From contig JBGTQJ010000047.1 in NCBI GenBank assembly GCA_041941305.1, positions 1 through 64,000 on the forward strand: DNA of 64,000 nucleotides, written 5' to 3'. Below, one piece after another: positions 26,501-36,852 of the stretch; the first letter of the stretch is position 1; each line of letters starts with the position of its first letter. The translations under genes were made by a program, and so were the position numbers. Under the pieces are notes generated by a model. That model saw only the letters and a program-made list of their open reading frames with translations, was not told the origin of the DNA and did no database searches. Origin of the DNA: JANSWP01 sp041941305 (GTDB lineage: Bacteria; Bacteroidota; Bacteroidia; Chitinophagales; Saprospiraceae).

Positions 26501-27527
26501 GGCTGACAATAGTACCACCAGAAAAGGTGAAGGCACAGGTATTGGACTTGCCTTAACAAATGAACTTGTCCAATTGATGAATGGAACCATTTCTGTGAAT
26601 AGTATCAAAGGAGAGGGTACTACCTTTACAATTTGGTTGCCCATTCAAAATAAGGCAGCCCTTAGCAAACTATCCTCAGAAATAGAAGCGCGAAAAGACT
26701 TGGATAAGGGGCTTATTCCAGGTTCACTAGAATCGACAAATGGTTATTACTATAAACAGCAGGCTACTTTAATGGATACTGAAAAACCACTTTTACTAAT
26801 AATCGAAGACAATAAGGATGTTGCTACCTATACTCGTTCTATCCTTCAAAGCCAATACGAAATACGTTGGGTACAAAACGGGAAATTGGGAATAGAGCAA
26901 GCTTTGGAAATTATTCCAGATATCATAATTTGTGATGTGATGATGCCCGAAAAGGATGGATTTGAGGTATTGGCCGCTTTAAAAAATGAGGATCGTACAA
27001 GCCACATCCCTATCATATTGCTAACTGCCAAAGCAGATTATGATTCTAAACTGGAAGGACTTGAAGGAGGGGCTGATGCTTATCTTGCTAAACCCTTTCG
27101 AAAGGAGGAATTGATGATCAGATTGGAAAAACTTATCGAATTGCGCAAAAAACTTCAGACTTATTATACCAATCCTATTGATCATCAAATTCCCAAAAAA
27201 CTTAGACGCCCCAAAGAGGATGCCTTTCTACATAAAGCCATTAATTATATTCAGTCCAACCTTTCAGATCCCCGATTCGGCAATGCAGAACTCGCCCTAA
27301 AAATGACAATGAGCGAATCTCAACTTCATCGAAAATTAAAAGCCATTACCGGTAAATCACTCGCTATTTTCATTAGAAGTGTTCGTCTTCAAAAAGGCAA
27401 AGAACTTTTGGAAACTACCCACCTTAGCGTTTCTGAAATAGCTTACGAACTTGGCTTTGCCGACCCCGCTTATTTCTCTCGAACTTTTTCCAAAGAATTT
27501 GGGATGCCTCCAAGTAAATTGAGATAA
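23511..27527 (+). CDS. Hybrid two-component system protein, propeller sensor with AraC output
   Basis: The 1,338-residue protein is a classical Bacteroidota HTCS. A GTG start and signal segment (about 1-36) lead into two seven-bladed Reg_prop propellers (repeats such as DSFGFMWFGSSQGLYRYDG and IFWIGSSMGLSRLD). A Y_Y_Y domain ending near 785 and one membrane helix (TLFGAFILGTFYAFYHF) follow. The kinase has H836 (THEFRTPLTI) and ATPase boxes DNGIGISEKKF and GEGTGIGLALTN. The receiver has D1142 (IICDVMMPEKDG), and an AraC domain ends the protein. Such sensors usually bind periplasmic oligosaccharides. The next gene downstream encodes a giant secreted protein, not a SusCD system, and a 21-bp direct repeat precedes that gene. 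Confidence 0.95.
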   Translation: MNQQTIKNGYPILQGAYLRLLLLFLNLFAIDPIIAQPPTFYFEKMQSNEGIDIRRVHSIVQDSFGFMWFGSSQGLYRYDGDSFRHFHKINRNHYIPFINVNVKLGREPGELILHDYKKVVVFNYLHSTFDTLSIDKSDIEISIKITSLQIDVNGTLWILAHASNHHLSNQFLFNSTDFKTFNLVKKITSKNMSALEIGYTGILVCLDESILEIDPTGTVLREYNFKGRTPFDPYIDSTGVLWVKDACYETPTPQGCEIWFLEPGDSIFKPFPIADGKKISQSRNFWVDDDYLMASVVWRSNLSLIDRKNNELYEFGTETIPIHDFWITSYGLDRSGVRWLGGAYLIKMETRPKINHYLKDHENCFRGVCNIKSIVEAQNGEIYFGHSKGVATLNPKTEVVTSFPSINKTQFAPESITFFNHKVLFDNLLYDPNTKEYNYLKSQSQHYSKAIIDQSGSLWQCIDAFPEIYVYKDFFSEPFKVNVIKEHISKGEYVRYFDILETRNGSFCIITESQGLFYLTKDGALLKRFKYKRHEENSLLSTLNYCIEESESGIFWIGSSMGLSRLDIENNQFKHFRVEDGLQAAPVYSMVVEPQKGLWLGTGNGLSFFDFHTASFLNFSQVDGLKNREYNRNSAIKSKSGRLYFGGLDGVDSFYPEELLPFNKVKKSIPIIVNRFSYFDGDLNQTLISKNGLEHIKTIKLKASDKFFGLRFQLADFRTNAKTFYSYKLEGYDNWSLPNSNNELRYEEIPPGEYLLRVKASLSPGNWNPKEVSIKVVKLQYWYKTWWARTLFGAFILGTFYAFYHFQLKRKLEQQESIRLRELDTLKTRLYTNITHEFRTPLTIILGMIDNIRGFNQERSLIKRNGKNLLRLVNQLLDLSKLDSGSMKMDTIQADVINYLRYLTESFYSLAKERKIELTFTTNLEELIMDFDEGKMQHIVYNLLSNALKFTPEKGKVNFHTEKARKNGQDMLRIKVQDNGIGISEKKFPHIFDRFYQADNSTTRKGEGTGIGLALTNELVQLMNGTISVNSIKGEGTTFTIWLPIQNKAALSKLSSEIEARKDLDKGLIPGSLESTNGYYYKQQATLMDTEKPLLLIIEDNKDVATYTRSILQSQYEIRWVQNGKLGIEQALEIIPDIIICDVMMPEKDGFEVLAALKNEDRTSHIPIILLTAKADYDSKLEGLEGGADAYLAKPFRKEELMIRLEKLIELRKKLQTYYTNPIDHQIPKKLRRPKEDAFLHKAINYIQSNLSDPRFGNAELALKMTMSESQLHRKLKAITGKSLAIFIRSVRLQKGKELLETTHLSVSEIAYELGFADPAYFSRTFSKEFGMPPSKLR

Positions 27528-27640
27528 AATTCTATTGAGGCTGTATTTTATGATTGCTCAAACTCCCTTTTCTTTAGTCATTTTAAATTATTTTATAATA
27601 ACTATAATACTGATAATCAATCAGTTGTAATTCACACCAA

Positions 27641-27701
27641 AATAGTACAAGCTTTTGCAAGAATAGTACAAGTCCATTTCTGCTTACCACCTATACATTT
27701 G
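27641..27701 (+). promoter_or_regulatory. 21-bp-spaced direct repeat plus TACATTTG promoter element
   Basis: AATAGTACAAG occurs at 27641-27651 and again at 27662-27672, exactly 21 bp (two helical turns) apart. TACATTTG follows at 27694-27701. No good TTTG -33 box lies at the right spacing; the second repeat covers that position. This is what a promoter dependent on an AraC-type activator looks like, and the hybrid regulator just upstream ends in an AraC domain. The target would be the giant gene at 27,771. Confidence 0.6.
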
Positions 27702-27770
27702 TTTCAACGAAATCGGATAAATCTACGCTGACCCCACAAATCTCTTTTTCAACTTTTAAAATTAAATCTA

Positions 27771-30700
27771 ATGAAAACGGCAAACACTGTTTCAACCGAG
27801 ACCTTATTGAGCATAATGCTTCTACTTTTTTTGGGAATTAAGGCATCCTCACAATCTTTTAGTGAAGTCACCAAACGAGTATCATCGGATATTGAGGAAT
27901 TAGACCTATTTGGTTATAGTGTGTCAATCTCCGGAGACTATGCAATTGTTGGAGCTTACAATGAAGATACTGGTGGAGGGGAGGCAGGAGCTGCATATAT
28001 TTTTAAAAAGGGGCATGGAGGATCAGATAATTGGGGACAAATCAAAAAAATCCAGGCAAGCGATATTCAAACAGGAGATCATTTTGGCATTAGCGTATTT
28101 ATCTTGGGAAATTATGCAATTGTTGGCGCTGATTTGGAAGATACCGATGGAAATAACGCAGGAGCAGCTTATATATTCAAAAAAAATGAGGGAGGAACTG
28201 ATAATTGGGGGCAGGTAAAAAAACTACAGGCAGATGATGCAATTGCAGAGATTAACTTTGGAGTAAGTGTCTCAATGTCAGGGGATTATATAATAGTTGG
28301 GGCTCAAGAATCCAATTTATTTAGTGGTAGCGGAGGAAGTGCCTATATTTTCAAAAAAAATGAAGGAGGTTCAGAAAATTGGGGACAAATCAAAAAATTG
28401 ACGATTTCAGATGGAAACACAAATGATTGTTTTGGTTGTAGTTTATCCATTGATGGTGATTATATTATTGTAGGTGCCAAATGGGAAGAGTTTGGAACAG
28501 GCTTTGGATCAAATACCGGCTCAGCTTATATCTTCAAAAAAGGACAGGGCGGTTCAGATAATTGGGGACTGCTTAAGAAGATCAATTTGGGTAATTCAAG
28601 ATTTGTTGACGATCAATTCGGAGCAAGTGTTTCTATTTCAGGAGATTATGCTGTTGTTGGTTCTCCTACTAGAAATTTAAAAAATGAGGGTGCAGTTTAT
28701 ATTTATGAAAAAAATCTGGGAGGGACTGATAATTGGGGGTTTCGAAAAGGAATTGTAGCCAATGATAGGCAGGACTTTGATGAATTTGGGAAAAGTGTCT
28801 TTATCTCAGGAAATAACATTGTTGTTGGAGCACCGAATGAAGATACTGGAGGATCCAATGCAGGGGCAGCTTATTACTTCAAAAAAGATTTGGGAGGTTC
28901 CAACAATTGGGGCCAATCACAAAAAATCCAGGCAGGTGATAAACAAACATGGGATTTTTTTGGTGTAAGTGTTAGTATTTCTGGTGGGTATGCTATTTCA
29001 GGCGCCTATGGAGAAGATTCTGGTGCTAATGATGCCGGTGCAGTCTATATTTATAAAAAAGGCTTTCCCGAGATCAATGTTCAGGGAAATACCAATAACA
29101 TTGCAAATGGAGCTTCAAATCCTAATGTATCAGATGGAACCGATTTTGGCTTTGTCGTTACACAAGGAGGAACTGTTAGTCATACTTTTACCATTCAAAA
29201 CAATGGAACAGACGAGCTACTTATCCCAAATGTCTCATTGGATAATTCAGTTGATTTTTCAATTACTTCACCTGGTAATCATATTCCAGTTGGAGGAAAT
29301 TCTAATTTTAATATCACATTCAATCCAGTAAATGGAGGTATCAAGACTGCGACGGTTACCATTCACAATGATGATCCAGATGAAAATCCATATACTTTTG
29401 CAATTAGAGGGGAAGGATTGGATTGTCCCAATGCTCCTCGTCTATTTGTCGATGCTTCTGTTGCAGGGGGTACAGGAACTGGTGAATCCTGGCCAAATGC
29501 GTTTGATGATTTACAAGATGCCATAGATATTGGCTGCCAATGTAATATACCAGAATTTTGGGTAGCTCAAGGTGTTTACAAACCTACAAAAAAGCATGGC
29601 GGTGCTAATAACAGAAACAAAACATTTTTTATAGATGAAAATCTCAAAATATATGGCGGATTCAAAAACGGCGATATGAGTTTATCAAACAGAGATTGGG
29701 TAAATAATCCAACTATTTTAAGTGGAGATATTGACAATGATGATCTAAATAATGATGGAAATCAAATCGCTGAACGTACAAGTGATGTCATGGGACAAAA
29801 TGCTTATCGAGTGGTATGGTTGGAAAAGGTGGACCATACCATGATTATTGATGGATTCATAATAACTGCAGCCGATAATGATGCTGGTGGGACCAGAGGA
29901 GGTGGACTTTATAACGATGGAAGTGGAAATGGAAATGCATCAAATCCAACTATCTCTAATTGCAGCTTCTCCGGCAATTTTGCCAGCCTGGGAGGAGGTA
30001 TGATGAATGATGGTCTTGGAGGGGGTGAGGCCTCACCAGTTATTACAAATTGTACTTTTAATTCCAATTTAGCAAATGATCATGGTGGTGGGCTTTATAA
30101 CGACGGTACTCAAAATGGGTTGAGTTCACCAATGCTTAAGGATTGTTTTTTTCAGGGAAATGAAGCATTTGATAATGGTGCTGCAATTTATAATAATGGA
30201 TTCTCAGGAACTAGTTCACCAAATATTTCAAACTGTGATTTTCAGCAAAATAAATCCTTTTCTTTAGGTGGATGCATCTTCAACTATGGCTTCTCAGGTA
30301 ATAGCTCACCGGTTATCGAAGATTGTGCCTTCATTCAAAATGAAGCTACAACTAGTGGCGGAGCTATTTATAATAATGGCTCTTCTTCAGGAGTGAGTTC
30401 TCCTAAAATCACGAATTGTTCCTTTGTTGAAAATGAGTCCAAATTTGGCGGAGCAGTACGAAACTCTGGGAGCAATGGACTTTGCTTACCGGAATTTACT
30501 AATTGTTCATTTGACCAAAATGTAGGGGATTTCGGCGGTGTTTTTTACAATGATGGATCTTCTGGAGAATGTTCTCCTAAAGTGACCAATTGTACTTTTT
30601 ACGATAATACTGCTAATGGAAATGGTGGAGTTTTTTACAATAGGGGTATATCCGGAATTTGTTCTCCAAATATCCTGAATTCAATTTTTTGGCAGAATAA

Positions 30701-33456
30701 CTCCCCCAGTGGGCCAAACATCTACAGTTTTGATGCCACACCTGCCATAGATTATTCCATTGTTGATGTTGGAAATTGTGCTGGCCTGGAAGTAGGACAA
30801 GGAACTTTTAATATCAATTGTGGAAATAATATGTTTTACAATGTAGATCCACAGTTCATGGATGCACCCAATGGCGATCTAAGCCTCAGCCCGGGATCAG
30901 AAGCTTTAGACGCTGGCGATGACTCTGGCAATAATGAAAACTTTGATCTGGCTGCAAATCCTCGAAAATTTGATGCTATTACCGGAGGAACATTAATTGA
31001 CTTGGGTGCTTTGGAATATCAGCAATTGGCATGCATTGCACCTAACATCACAGGTCATCCAAATGGAGGAGACAAATGCCCCGGAGACAATGTGACTTTT
31101 GTGCTTGTAGCGACAGGAAGCAATTTAAATTATAAATGGAAAAAGAACGGCAATAATATTAACGGTGAAAACAATTCAAGTTTGACTTTAAACAATATTA
31201 CTGCTGCCGATGCAGGAAGTTATACTTGTGAAGTTTCAAATAGTTGCGGCAATGAAATTTCAAATGGCGCGATTTTGTCCTTGGATAGTGAATCCCCCAT
31301 TTTGAATAATTGTCCTTCAAATATTACTAATTCAATGGATCAGGGACTTTGTGGTGCTACAATTTCCTGGACAGAACCCAATGCAACTGATAATTGTGAT
31401 GATTTTCCAACAATCCTTCAAACTGATGGATCTGCATCTGGCTCCTTCTTTGCACAAGGAACCGAAATCATCAAATACAAAGCTACCGATGAGTCTGGTA
31501 ATGAATCATTGGTCTGTAGTTTCACAGTGACCGTCCAAGCAGATGGAGAAAAACCATCCCTGACCTGTCCCAACAACATCAATGTGCCAATGGATGCAGG
31601 ACAATGTGGTGGGACAGTGAACTGGACGATTCCAACAGCCANNNNNNNNNNNNNNNNNNNNNNNNNNNNNNNNNNNNNNNNNNNNNNNNNNNNNNNNNNN
31701 NNNNNNNNNNNNNNNNNNNNNNNNNNNNNNNNNNNNNNNCTGTTCATTTACTGTGACTGTGCAAGCAGATGGAGAAAAACCATCCCTGACCTGTCCCAAC
31801 AACATCAATGTACCAATGGATGCAGGACAATGTGGTGGGACAGTGAACTGGACGATTCCAACAGCCACTGACAATTGTGATGGCAATTTCACAGCGACCC
31901 AATCCTCTGGTTCCTCAAGTGGCTCCGTCTTTACAGAGGGAACCCACACAATTGAATACGAAGCGGCGGATTCTGAAGGCAATACAACAGACTGTTCATT
32001 TACTGTGACTGTGCAAGCAGATGGAGAAAAACCATCCCTGACCTGTCCCACCAACATCAATGTACCAATGGATGCAGGACAATGTGGTGCGACAGTGAAC
32101 TGGACGAGTCCAACAGCCACTGACAATTGTGATGGCAATTTCACAGCGACCCAATCCTCCGGTGCTTCAAGTGGTTCTGTCTTTACGGAAGGCACTCATA
32201 CGGTCGAATACGAAGCGAGTGATTCGGAAGGCAACACTTCCGACTGTTCGTTTACAGTAACAGTCCAATCAGATGGAGAAAAACCCAATTTCGACGGGAC
32301 TTGTGCGAATTATCCTAATGTATTTAATACGGATGTCAATCAATGTTTTGCCACACTAAATTTTCTAGTACCAAACCCAAGTGACAATTGTGGCATTGTG
32401 GAGCTAAAAGCTAAAATCTGGAATAGCAATGGCAATGTAGTTCAAAATTGGACTACCAACCCTGATGGCAGTTTTCAGCCAGATACTTATGAAATAAAAT
32501 GGCGAGCGAAAGATGCAGCAAATAATAAAAAGACTTGTGCTACCAATTTTACGATTCAGGATTCTGAAATTCCGGTTGCCCAGTGTCTTGCAAGCCATGT
32601 TGTTCAACTTTCCGTAGGCATTGGAACCCTAATTCCAGCAGATATTGATTCGGGCAGTTCAGATAATTGTGCAATGAATTTTAGTCTTTCAAAAAGCAAT
32701 TTTGATTGCAATGACAGAGGAAACACAACTGTTACACTTACAGTTACAGACAATGCTGGTAATATGGATCAGTGTACTACCAATATTGAAGTACTGGGAA
32801 CTACATTAAGCATAGACGATGTTAGTCAAAATGAAGGAAATGGAACTGGTCACACCTTTTTCTTTTTTAAAATTGAACGTGCATCAAATGGTTGTACATC
32901 ACAAGTAGATTATGAGACTACAGATGGGGGAGCGACGATTTCAGATGGCGATTATGTCTATGGAAGCGGTACCAGCTATTATCCTCCTGGAGGAAGTAAT
33001 ATTCGCTATGTGATTTGCAGGGCAAATAAGGATTCAAAATTTGAAACTGATGAAAATTTTTGGGTTGAATTGAGTAATCCATCTGTTGGTCTGACATTTA
33101 CGAAAGACAAAGGAGAAGCAAATTTGTTGAACGATGATACTGCTCCCCTTATTGGAAATCCTTATGATAATTCAAACACCCTACTTTTTGAGAATCAATC
33201 TCTGGAAGGTAAAATTGGGCTATATTCCAACCCGACAATTCGGGATTTGAATATTTCCATTGATGCCTTTTGGATGGAAAATCGGAAGATACAGGTAGAA
33301 TTGTATGATGTTCTAGGAAGCCGTCTATCTTCTTTTGAAATGTCAGAAAACCATACAGTTGTAGATGTATCTGCTCTTTTTGCAGGGGCATATTGGTTGA
33401 CGTTTTCTACTAAGAATGGAAAAAGAATTTCCAAAAAATTTGTGAAGGTTGATTAA
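27771..33456 (+). CDS. Giant T9SS-secreted mosaic protein (FG-GAP, beta-helix, Ig, HYR, Calx-beta)
   Basis: One gene interrupted by a 98-N gap. It has a signal peptide (to about residue 28), then about six FG-GAP-like repeats (GDYAIVGAYNEDTGG...AYIFKK...DNWGQ). An abnormal-spindle/Hydin-type domain (INVQGN...FTIQNNGTDELLIP), a PMP-like beta-helix (about 590-1070), and an Ig domain (NYKWKKNGNN...SYTCEVSN) follow. Several HYR domains come next, including 84-residue near-identical repeats with TDNCDGNFTATQSSG, then a Calx-beta domain. A type-A T9SS sorting domain ends in KKFVKVD. The frames on either side of the gap differ, but a 124-base fill (instead of 98) restores both frame and repeat length, giving about 1,903 residues. 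Role: probable cell-surface adhesin or matrix protein. Confidence 0.88.
31541..32270 (+). repeat. Tandem 252-bp HYR-domain repeats
   Basis: AGATGGAGAAAAACC recurs at 31541, 31767, 32019 and 32271. The last two intervals are exactly 252 bp (84 codons). The first appears as 226 bp only because the N-run inside it is 26 bases too short. Units differ by a few substitutions, indicating recent duplication or gene conversion. Confidence 0.9.
31642..31739. other. Assembly gap, 98 N, inside the HYR repeats
   Basis: The gap replaces the part of one repeat unit that corresponds to 31868-31991 of the next unit, which is 124 bases. The N count is therefore an estimate, and the apparent frameshift between 27771 and 33456 is an artefact. 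Confidence 0.9.
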
Positions 33457-33673
33457 ACAGGAATTAATTTAATTTTTTATCCAGTGTACTAAGTTTGTAA
33501 AAGAACCTTCTATAAAAGCAGATTGCTCTCATCAGGCGGCAATCATAATAAGATTAACTTTGTGGAAAAGTTGTTGCTGTGTGGATGGTTTTAGCAATTT
33601 TGAGTGCTTATATTTGCCTGCTAGCCCTATTCTGTTCAATTAGCATTTCAAAATTCAAAACTATACACAAAAA

Positions 33674-36355
33674 TTGGCAAGAAAAAGTACCATTGTAGCC
33701 GCGACACCTAAGAAAAAGTCAACCGGAGCCAAAAAAATGACTCCAATGATGCAGCAGTATTTCAAATTCAAAGCGAAATACAAGGAAGCTATTCTGCTCT
33801 TTCGAGTTGGTGATTTTTATGAAACATTTGGCGAAGATGCTGTAAAGGCTTCAAAGGCTTTGGGGATTATTTTGACCAAAAGAAATAATGGCGGTAATGA
33901 TATAGAATTGGCGGGATTCCCACACCATGCAATGGATATGTACCTGCCACGTCTGGTTAGGGCAGGGTTTCGGGTAGCTATTTGCGAACAGTTGGAAAAA
34001 CCAAGTCCACAAAAAAAGATTGTAAGAAGGGGCATTACCGAAGTAGTTACACCAGGAGTAGCGACAGATGAAAAATTGCTGGATCACAAAACCAACAACT
34101 ACCTTGCTTCTCTTTCTTTTGGTAAAAAGGCTAGAGTAGGATTGGCATTTTTTGATATTTCAACAGGGGAATTTCTGGTATGTGAAGGTGATTGGAGTTA
34201 CGCGGATAAACTATTGCAAAGCCTTAACCCATCTGAGGTCATCTTTTCCAAAGACCGAAAGGGTGAGTTTGAAAAGCGTTTTGGAGACAAGTTTTATACT
34301 TTCCCACTAGATGAATGGATATACAGTCAGGATTATACAAGAGAAAAACTATTGGAGCAATTTGAAGTGCAAACGCTCAAGGGGTTTGGTATAGAAGAAT
34401 TGGATTTGTCTCAAATAGCGGCTGGGGCTGTTTTACATTATTTGGCGACCACCGAAAATAAAAACCTCCGCCATGTTACTTCAATTAGTCGTATCCAGCC
34501 TGAAAGGTATGTTTGGTTGGATCGTTTTACCATCCGAAACCTGGAAATATTGCACAGCCCCCACGAGACAGGAGTGCCATTGGTGAAAATTCTCGACCAG
34601 ACGATTTCTCCAATGGGTGCACGACTTTTGAGGAAATGGGTGGTGTTGCCTTTGACCTCTATTCCCGCTATTGAGTCACGACTGGATGTGGTCGATTATT
34701 TCATTCAAAATGATGAACTTAATCAGGATATCGAAAGCCATATTCGGCAAATTGGTGATTTAGAGCGGCTGATTTCCAAAGTACCTTTGGGTAAAATCAA
34801 TCCAAGGGAGGTTGTTCAACTGAAACGAGCATTAGATGCCATAGAACCCGTTAAGGCTTTGTTGTCTGCAACGGAAAATGGTTATTTGCAGAAAATCGCT
34901 GAAGGGATAAATCCCTGCAAGGTTTTAAGAGAAGAAATCCAAAAACAAATAGTAGAAGAACCTCCAGTAAATTTGAACAAAGGAGGTGTGATCGCAGATG
35001 GATTTCATAGTGAATTGGACGAACTAAGAGGATTGGTGAAAAACAGCAAGGACATCTTACTCGATATCCAAAGAACGGAAGCTGAAAAAACGGGAATTGA
35101 CAACCTGAAAATAGGTTTCAATAATGTCTTCGGGTATTACCTCGAAGTAACCAACAAATACAAGGACAAAGGTTTGGTGCCTGAAAATTGGATGCGCAAA
35201 CAAACCCTTACCAATGCGGAACGCTACATTACAGATGAATTGAAGCAACTCGAAACCAAGATATTGGGAGCCGAAGAAAAAATATTGGAGCTTGAAGTTA
35301 AGCTATTCGAAGAGTTGGTTCATGCTTTGGCTGAGTTTATTCAACCAGTCCAACACAATGCAAGCTTGGTCGCAAGAATTGATTGCCTGATGTCCTTCGC
35401 ACGACTCGCAAAAAAACACAATTATTGCAGACCAGAGATTAACGAAAGCCTGGTAATAGACATAAAGGAAGGTCGCCATCCCGTCATTGAGCAACAATTA
35501 GAATTAGGAGAATCCTATGTTCCCAATGATGTCTATTTGGACAATGAAGGGCAACAAATTCTAATGATTACAGGTCCAAATATGTCTGGGAAATCTGCTG
35601 TACTACGTCAAACTGCTTTGATAAGCCTAATGGCTCAAATGGGCTGTTTTGTCCCAGCTCAATCTGCTCAACTAGGCTTAATAGATAAGGTGTTCACCAG
35701 AGTGGGGGCTTCTGATAATATTTCTTCAGGAGAATCTACCTTCATGGTAGAGATGAATGAAACGGCAAGTATCATGAATAACATCTCGCCCAGGAGTTTG
35801 ATTTTGTTGGATGAAATAGGACGAGGTACGAGCACTTATGATGGCATTTCCATTGCCTGGTCCATTGCAGAATATTTACATAGCCACGGAGATTTCCGAC
35901 CCAAAACACTTTTTGCTACGCATTATCATGAACTCAATGAACTCGCCAATAAATTTCCGAGAATCAAAAACTACAATATCGCTGTTAAGGAAATAGGACA
36001 AAAAGTGATCTTTCTAAGAAAGTTGGTGGCAGGGGGTAGTCAACATAGCTTTGGAATACATGTAGCTAAAATGGCTGGAATGCCCCGCAGTATTGTGGAA
36101 AGAGCAGCTCACCTACTTACTCAACTGGAACAAAAATCCATCGAAAATGAAGTGGAATCCCCAGATGGAATATCCGCTCCACAAGCCCAAACTGAGGATA
36201 TTTCTGCCATGAATTATCAATTGAGTATTTTTGAAACGGTCGATGAGACTGCTGGCAAACTCAAAGAAGCTTTGATGGATTTGGACATCAATACGATGAC
36301 GCCTATTGAGTGTATGATGAAGTTGAATGAGTTGAGGAAGTTGATTGAGGAATAA
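33674..36355 (+). CDS. mutS: DNA mismatch repair protein MutS
   Basis: MutS recognises base mismatches and recruits MutL. The 893-residue product has the mismatch-binding domain with MMQQYFKFKAKY and LFRVGDFYETFGEDA (Phe-x-Glu wedge, FYE). The ATPase has Walker A GPNMSGKSA, LILLDEIGRGTSTYDG (Walker B) and the switch ATHYHEL. The start is a TTG at 33674 giving MARKSTIVAATPKKKS; the first in-frame ATG is 21 codons later at MTPMMQQ, so the basic tail depends on TTG use. TATATTTG at 33609-33616 is a likely promoter element. The gene stands alone. Confidence 0.96.
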   Translation: MARKSTIVAATPKKKSTGAKKMTPMMQQYFKFKAKYKEAILLFRVGDFYETFGEDAVKASKALGIILTKRNNGGNDIELAGFPHHAMDMYLPRLVRAGFRVAICEQLEKPSPQKKIVRRGITEVVTPGVATDEKLLDHKTNNYLASLSFGKKARVGLAFFDISTGEFLVCEGDWSYADKLLQSLNPSEVIFSKDRKGEFEKRFGDKFYTFPLDEWIYSQDYTREKLLEQFEVQTLKGFGIEELDLSQIAAGAVLHYLATTENKNLRHVTSISRIQPERYVWLDRFTIRNLEILHSPHETGVPLVKILDQTISPMGARLLRKWVVLPLTSIPAIESRLDVVDYFIQNDELNQDIESHIRQIGDLERLISKVPLGKINPREVVQLKRALDAIEPVKALLSATENGYLQKIAEGINPCKVLREEIQKQIVEEPPVNLNKGGVIADGFHSELDELRGLVKNSKDILLDIQRTEAEKTGIDNLKIGFNNVFGYYLEVTNKYKDKGLVPENWMRKQTLTNAERYITDELKQLETKILGAEEKILELEVKLFEELVHALAEFIQPVQHNASLVARIDCLMSFARLAKKHNYCRPEINESLVIDIKEGRHPVIEQQLELGESYVPNDVYLDNEGQQILMITGPNMSGKSAVLRQTALISLMAQMGCFVPAQSAQLGLIDKVFTRVGASDNISSGESTFMVEMNETASIMNNISPRSLILLDEIGRGTSTYDGISIAWSIAEYLHSHGDFRPKTLFATHYHELNELANKFPRIKNYNIAVKEIGQKVIFLRKLVAGGSQHSFGIHVAKMAGMPRSIVERAAHLLTQLEQKSIENEVESPDGISAPQAQTEDISAMNYQLSIFETVDETAGKLKEALMDLDINTMTPIECMMKLNELRKLIEE

Positions 36356-36596
36356 GAACAGGTATGGCTGCAATCCAATAGACATTCATTCGTTGGTTGT
36401 TTGTTCAAATGTGTAATTCTTCTTAAAAGGTAAAACAGAGAATTTTATTTATTATTTTTCAGGATGGTGATCCAACTTACGAAATCATTTTGGCAAAACC
36501 ATTTTTGTATTTCTGCATGATATGCAACCACCAAAGAAATTATTTAAATTCAAATTGTGAATCATTCTTTTGACCAAAATTAACATTCTCTAAATC

Positions 36597-36627
36597 TTTG
36601 ATTCCAAATGAATAATCATTATATTTG
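36597..36627 (+). promoter_or_regulatory. Bacteroidota-type promoter upstream of the IPTL-motif gene
   Basis: TTTG at 36597-36600 and TATATTTG at 36620-36627 are separated by 19 bases, an excellent match to the Bacteroidota consensus. The start site near 36634 would give a leader of about 220 bases for the gene at 36853. The rest of the 36356-36852 gap holds nothing I recognise. Confidence 0.7.
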
Positions 36628-36852
36628 ATGAATTAATCATTAAACCATTAGCGATACACCGCTCTTTTGTATCCCGTCTTTAAAGCTTCACATACCGCTC
36701 TTACTTAAAATATTTAGATTTTCCTAAGAAGAAAACCCTTTCACGTTACCTGCATTTAGTTTTGCGTGTTTTTCCTATCCCGTAGCTGGCATATCAGCTA
36801 ATTCCTGAAATCAAATGAGTGCAACTTTCCCTTCTCACTAAAATTAAAAACT

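Noticed and set aside
31541..32270. Regular tandem repeats considered as a CRISPR or intergenic satellite
   Set aside because: The period is 252 bp, in frame, and encodes HYR domains of a secreted protein.
27771..33456. Two separate genes before and after the N-run
   Set aside because: The repeat period shows the gap is 26 bases too short; one continuous gene explains both frames.
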